Assembly: GCA_023379345.1 (NCBI GenBank)
Contig: JAMCUV010000020.1
Location: 1 to 33,953 of the forward strand
DNA length: 33,953 bases
Reading direction: 5' to 3'
Source: Thermoplasmatota archaeon
Lineage (GTDB): Archaea > Thermoplasmatota > Thermoplasmata > Thermoplasmatales > Thermoplasmataceae
Notes under the pieces: generated by a model
Databases searched by the model: none
What the model saw: the letters and a program-made list of their open reading frames with translations, nothing else
Told to the model about the DNA's origin: nothing
Translations under genes and position numbers: made by a program
Part shown: piece after piece, positions 30,980 to 33,953 of the stretch
How positions within the stretch are numbered: the first letter of the stretch is position 1
Layout of the letters: every line of letters starts with the position of its first letter

Positions 30980-31842
30980 AGAAGGCCCTCCCATCTTCTG
31001 TCAACTTCTTCCTGCAAAATACTGATTTCATCCTCGTCCATATGCGAAAATCTCTTCTGGGACTGGACATATTCCTTGACAGAAACAGGCTTGCTGGGTC
31101 TGGTGAGCCTGAACGTGCCCATTGAGTACTCATACAGCGGGAACATCCTTGACTGCACAGCCATCCGCGACACCTCGATGGTTTTCTCGGGAGGGTAGTA
31201 CCAGCCTGTGGGGCATGGCGCGAGGATCTGGATGAACTTCGGGCCGTTGGTCTTCTTGGCATTCTGCACCTTCCGGATGAGGTCTTCAGGATATGCTATG
31301 GTGGCTGTTGCCACATATGGAACTCCCTGGGCCATCATTATATCCGCCACAACCTTCTTCTGCTGCTTCTTGAAATTTCTATCCAGACCAACTGGAGTGG
31401 TTGTGGTTTCAGCACCGTAGGGCGTGCTTCCGGATCTCTGGACACCTGTGTTCATGTAGCCCTCATTGTCGTACATGATGTAGAACACGTTGTGTCCCCG
31501 TTCCATGGCTCCCGATAGTGACTGGAGACCTATGTCTGCTGTCCCTCCGTCACCGGCAAACCCAACAACGTTGTAATCGCTGTCGCCCCTTATATCCAGT
31601 GCCTCTCTCAGACCACTTATTGAAGCGCCTGTGGCTGCAAATGGAGTGTAAACCATTGGTATGTCCAGTGTCCTGTTTGGCATGGCACCGGGAATCACCG
31701 CCCAGCATGAGGCAGGCACTGAGACCACGGTCTTCTTGCCAAGCGCCTTCAGAACATATCTCATTGCCAGTGTTGCACCGCATCCCTGGCAGGCTGTGTG
31801 CCCAGGTTCCATAAGTTCCTGTTCGGGAATGGATGTGGGCAT
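30961..31842 (-). CDS. porB: 2-oxoacid:ferredoxin oxidoreductase, beta subunit (pyruvate type)
   Basis: The thiamine-diphosphate subunit, 293 residues from the ATG at 31842. Numbering from the GTG at 31845, the [4Fe-4S] ligands are C19, C22, C47 and C211, with the same C-x2-C-x24-C spacing as pyruvate:ferredoxin oxidoreductase. The thiamine site is GDGGTADIG with DNEGYMNTGVQRSGSTPYGA. The start is either GTG at 31845 or ATG at 31842; the ATG is preferred because GGTGATC (31847-31853), a perfect archaeal ribosome binding site, lies 4 bases before it. It overlaps the porA stop. The complex converts pyruvate, CoA and oxidised ferredoxin to acetyl-CoA, CO2 and reduced ferredoxin. Confidence 0.94.
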   Translation of the reverse strand: MPTSIPEQELMEPGHTACQGCGATLAMRYVLKALGKKTVVSVPASCWAVIPGAMPNRTLDIPMVYTPFAATGASISGLREALDIRGDSDYNVVGFAGDGGTADIGLQSLSGAMERGHNVFYIMYDNEGYMNTGVQRSGSTPYGAETTTTPVGLDRNFKKQQKKVVADIMMAQGVPYVATATIAYPEDLIRKVQNAKKTNGPKFIQILAPCPTGWYYPPEKTIEVSRMAVQSRMFPLYEYSMGTFRLTRPSKPVSVKEYVQSQKRFSHMDEDEISILQEEVDRRWEGLLEKETH

Positions 31843-33029
31843 CACTGATCACCCCTTGTGTTTATGAAAACAGTACCTTCCTTCCCTGCCGCCATCATGT
31901 CTATCATCCCCTCTATGTCATCCTCCTTCACATCACGGCCCCCAATGCCGGCAACGAACCCTGTTACGGGTATGTCTGATCTGCCGTAAAGTGCTGCCTT
32001 GATCTCATTGAACATGGTCCCTCCGGATCCAAATGACACTGATCTGTCGATCACGCCTATGTGGGCAGCATCCTTTGTGGCACGCACAATATCCTCGGCA
32101 GGGAATGGCCTGAAATACCTTATCCTGATTATTCCCACCTTCCTGCCATCGGCCCTCATCTTCCCTGCAACATATTTAGCGGTTGATGCAACTGTCCCTG
32201 ATGCTACAAGTAAGTACTCCGCACCGTCAGTCATGTATTCCTCAATCAATCCTCCGTAGTCACGGCCGAAGATCTCGGAGAATTCCCCTGTCACCTTCTT
32301 GATGGTGTTGGCAGATTGCCACATGCTCTCCATCATATCCTTTTTCAGTTCCATGAAGGGACCGTCAGGTGTGGAATATGATCCGTAGCCCATGGGGCGA
32401 TCCGAATCAACCTTGAAATCCAGGTGGAATTCGGGAAGGAATTCGTCAACAAGCTCCTGGTCCGGTATCACAACCTGCTCCGAAGTGTGCGACAGTATGA
32501 AGGCGTCCTCCATGCTCATGAAGGGGAGCATCACACCTGAATCCTCTGCAATCCGGTAACCCATTATGAGCGTGTCCATGGCCTCCTGATTTGATTCACT
32601 GTAGACCTGAATCCATCCAGTGTCCTTCTGGTTCATGCTGTCGGACTGGTCGGACCATATATTCCATGGGGGGCCAATGGCCCTGTTGACCACGCTCATG
32701 ACAATTGGAAGGCGCTGGCCCGCAACCCAGTGCAGCATCTCATGCATGTAGAGAAGACCCTGTGAGCTTGTTGCAGTGTAAGACCTCACGCCGGCAATTT
32801 CACTTGCAAATACAGCGGCCATTGCACTGTGTTCACTTTCCACCTCAACATACCTGGCGCTGATCTCCCTGTTTGCCACCATTTCCGCCAGTTTTTCCAC
32901 AATTGTGGTCTGCGGTGTGATGGGGTATGCTGAGATGAAGCCCACCTTTGACAGGCGAACGCCCTCTGCAACAGCCTCATTGCCGGTCATTATTGATGTC
33001 TTTGATCCTATTTCCCTCATTCCAGTCAT
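31842..33029 (-). CDS. porA: 2-oxoacid:ferredoxin oxidoreductase, alpha subunit (pyruvate type)
   Basis: A 395-residue subunit with the pyrimidine-binding part of the active site. Family segments are GNEAVAEGVRLSKVGFISAYPITPQTTIVEKL, RYVEVESEHSAMAAVFASEIAGVRSYTATSSQGLLYMHEMLHW and the C-terminal GIIRIRYFRPFPAEDIV. The threonine of YPITPQT and the conserved region around ESEH are present. Two ATGs (33029 and 33020) are possible; 33029 overlaps the porD stop (ATGA) with GAGGAGG immediately upstream. Pyruvate is the likely substrate but other 2-oxoacids cannot be excluded. Confidence 0.94.
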   Translation of the reverse strand: MTGMREIGSKTSIMTGNEAVAEGVRLSKVGFISAYPITPQTTIVEKLAEMVANREISARYVEVESEHSAMAAVFASEIAGVRSYTATSSQGLLYMHEMLHWVAGQRLPIVMSVVNRAIGPPWNIWSDQSDSMNQKDTGWIQVYSESNQEAMDTLIMGYRIAEDSGVMLPFMSMEDAFILSHTSEQVVIPDQELVDEFLPEFHLDFKVDSDRPMGYGSYSTPDGPFMELKKDMMESMWQSANTIKKVTGEFSEIFGRDYGGLIEEYMTDGAEYLLVASGTVASTAKYVAGKMRADGRKVGIIRIRYFRPFPAEDIVRATKDAAHIGVIDRSVSFGSGGTMFNEIKAALYGRSDIPVTGFVAGIGGRDVKEDDIEGMIDMMAAGKEGTVFINTRGDQ

Positions 33030-33325
33030 TCCTCCTCAAAATTCATTTCTATACATTTCTCCGGGCACTCATTTGCGCATATTCCGCATCCCTTGCAGTA
33101 ATCGTAGTCTATGACCGGAATGCTGAAGGCAATAACCTTCTGGTTGGGTGCCGGAGTCTTGCGCCCATCCTCAAGATTTATTGCATTGTCGGGGCAGAAT
33201 TTCCAGCATATCTCGCACCTTATGCAGCTTGAATAGTCAATTACGGGCTTCAGTGTCCTCCACAGGCCCGTATGGTTTGCCCTCGAACTGGTCTCCGCCA
33301 GTGGTACAAGCACCAACTCTACCAC
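33026..33325 (-). CDS. porD: 2-oxoacid:ferredoxin oxidoreductase, delta subunit (ferredoxin-like)
   Basis: A 99-residue protein with two [4Fe-4S] motifs: C34, C37, C40, C44 and C77, C80, C83, C87. It passes electrons from the beta-subunit cluster to free ferredoxin. The start is a GTG at 33325, overlapping the porG stop by 7 bases in another frame, with GGATGGG directly upstream; no ATG in frame is available before the first cysteine motif. Confidence 0.94.
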   Translation of the reverse strand: MVELVLVPLAETSSRANHTGLWRTLKPVIDYSSCIRCEICWKFCPDNAINLEDGRKTPAPNQKVIAFSIPVIDYDYCKGCGICANECPEKCIEMNFEEE

Positions 33326-33867
33326 CCCATCCTTACGGAACTGTATGCTTTCTCGGCTGCGCTGACATTCACATCAGCCTTGGACGGAGACATTTCTGAT
33401 ATTGCTTCACGAATCTGGGTCATGTCCACAACCCCTGTGCTCTTTGAGAAGGCACCAAGCATCGCGGTGTTGATTATGGGGTTTGTTCTGTTGCCCAGTC
33501 CGAGATCGGTGGCAATCCTGGTTGCATCCACTGTTGCCACATGGTAAGGAAGGCCGAGATCTTCGGGAGCTTCAGGTGAATTGAGTATGAGCGACGACCC
33601 GGGCTTCATCCCTGCAGTCACATCGACGGTCTCCATCACCTTGCTGTCCAGCACCACAACGACATCAGGATTGTAAACCTGCGTCTTCAGCAGTATGGGC
33701 GTGGTGTCAATCCGCGTGAACGCTGTAACGGGTGCCCCCCTTCGCTCCGTCCCGAAGAATGGAAATGATATTACATACTCACCGGACATGAAGGATGCCA
33801 GAGCTAGCATCTTTGAAGCCGTTACTGCACCCTGTCCCCCTCTTCCGTGAAACCTGACTTCCAGCAT
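33319..33867 (-). CDS. porG: 2-oxoacid:ferredoxin oxidoreductase, gamma subunit
   Basis: A 182-residue subunit beginning MLEVRFHGRGGQGAVTASKMLA, the signature of the gamma domain, with SFPFFGTERRGAPVTAFTRI further on. It leads the operon porG-porD-porA-porB, in which every gene overlaps the next by 1-7 bases. A TTATTATATTG element about 26-36 bases before the ATG is the likely TATA box. Confidence 0.94.
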   Translation of the reverse strand: MLEVRFHGRGGQGAVTASKMLALASFMSGEYVISFPFFGTERRGAPVTAFTRIDTTPILLKTQVYNPDVVVVLDSKVMETVDVTAGMKPGSSLILNSPEAPEDLGLPYHVATVDATRIATDLGLGNRTNPIINTAMLGAFSKSTGVVDMTQIREAISEMSPSKADVNVSAAEKAYSSVRMGW

Positions 33868-33892
33868 ATTGATCAGGATTACCTTTGCACCA

Positions 33893-33903
33893 CAATATAA
33901 TAA
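33893..33903 (-). promoter_or_regulatory. TATA box of the por operon
   Basis: The minus strand reads TTATTATATTG centred about 31 bases before the porG ATG, predicting a leader of a few bases. The remaining bases to the window end (33904-33953) are A/T-rich and end in GGAGG on the plus strand, which could precede a divergent gene outside the window. Confidence 0.5.
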
Positions 33904-33953
33904 GATGTGCCCTTACATATAATGAGGAAAATTATTTAGGGAGCAACTGGAGG

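Overview
The window looks like part of an archaeal chromosome, most likely from an acidophilic, heterotrophic relative of the Thermoplasmatales. The evidence is archaeal-type primase (PriS), GatDE amidotransferase, a four-subunit 2-oxoacid:ferredoxin oxidoreductase, an eleven-gene complex I cluster without NuoEFG and with a split NuoJ, a GvpD/KaiC-like ATPase beside a DUF835 protein, and a secreted acid-type S53 protease. Many genes have an archaeal TATA-like box 24-30 bases before the start codon, which predicts leaderless mRNAs; genes inside operons use GGTGATC-like ribosome binding sites in the end of the preceding gene. The genus cannot be resolved from the sequence. No CRISPR array, insertion sequence or prophage was seen.

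Layout. 1-70: a tRNA-Arg(CCT) cut by the window edge. 71-415: almost empty. 416-1590: queD-queC (preQ0 for archaeosine), convergent with mdh (1587-2561, -). 2775-5094: a receiver-like/DUF835 protein followed by a two-domain GvpD/KaiC-like ATPase, convergent with a Pcc1-like gene (5118-5573, -). 5811-8986 (+): hemB, a 1-Cys peroxiredoxin, a small unknown gene and tatA-tatC. 8960-9697 (-): a crotonase-family enzyme. 9755-19987 (-): nuoABCDHIJ1J2KLMN followed by two small unknown genes, with almost every stop touching or overlapping the next start. 20063-23133 (-): gatD-gatE. 23250-25211 (-): acyl-CoA dehydrogenase and a DUF72 protein. 25272-26275 (-): rubrerythrin-DUF3501. priS (-) and a 1137-residue S53 protease (+) diverge from one palindromic TATA box. 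30961-33867 (-): porG-porD-porA-porB.

How the genes fit together. Por produces reduced ferredoxin from 2-oxoacids. The complex I lacks the NADH module, so it probably takes electrons from ferredoxin or another carrier rather than from NADH. Malate dehydrogenase, acyl-CoA dehydrogenase and the crotonase feed central metabolism. Peroxiredoxin and rubrerythrin/DUF3501 handle peroxide, and Tat exports folded proteins. The S53 protease fits a peptide-scavenging acidophile.

The points most worth a second look are the receiver-DUF835/dead-second-domain ATPase pair, the S53 protease with amides in place of its calcium-binding aspartates, inverted repeats at overlapping convergent gene ends, the shared palindromic TATA box, the Glu-to-Phe change in NuoH, and the two unknown small genes at the end of the complex I operon.
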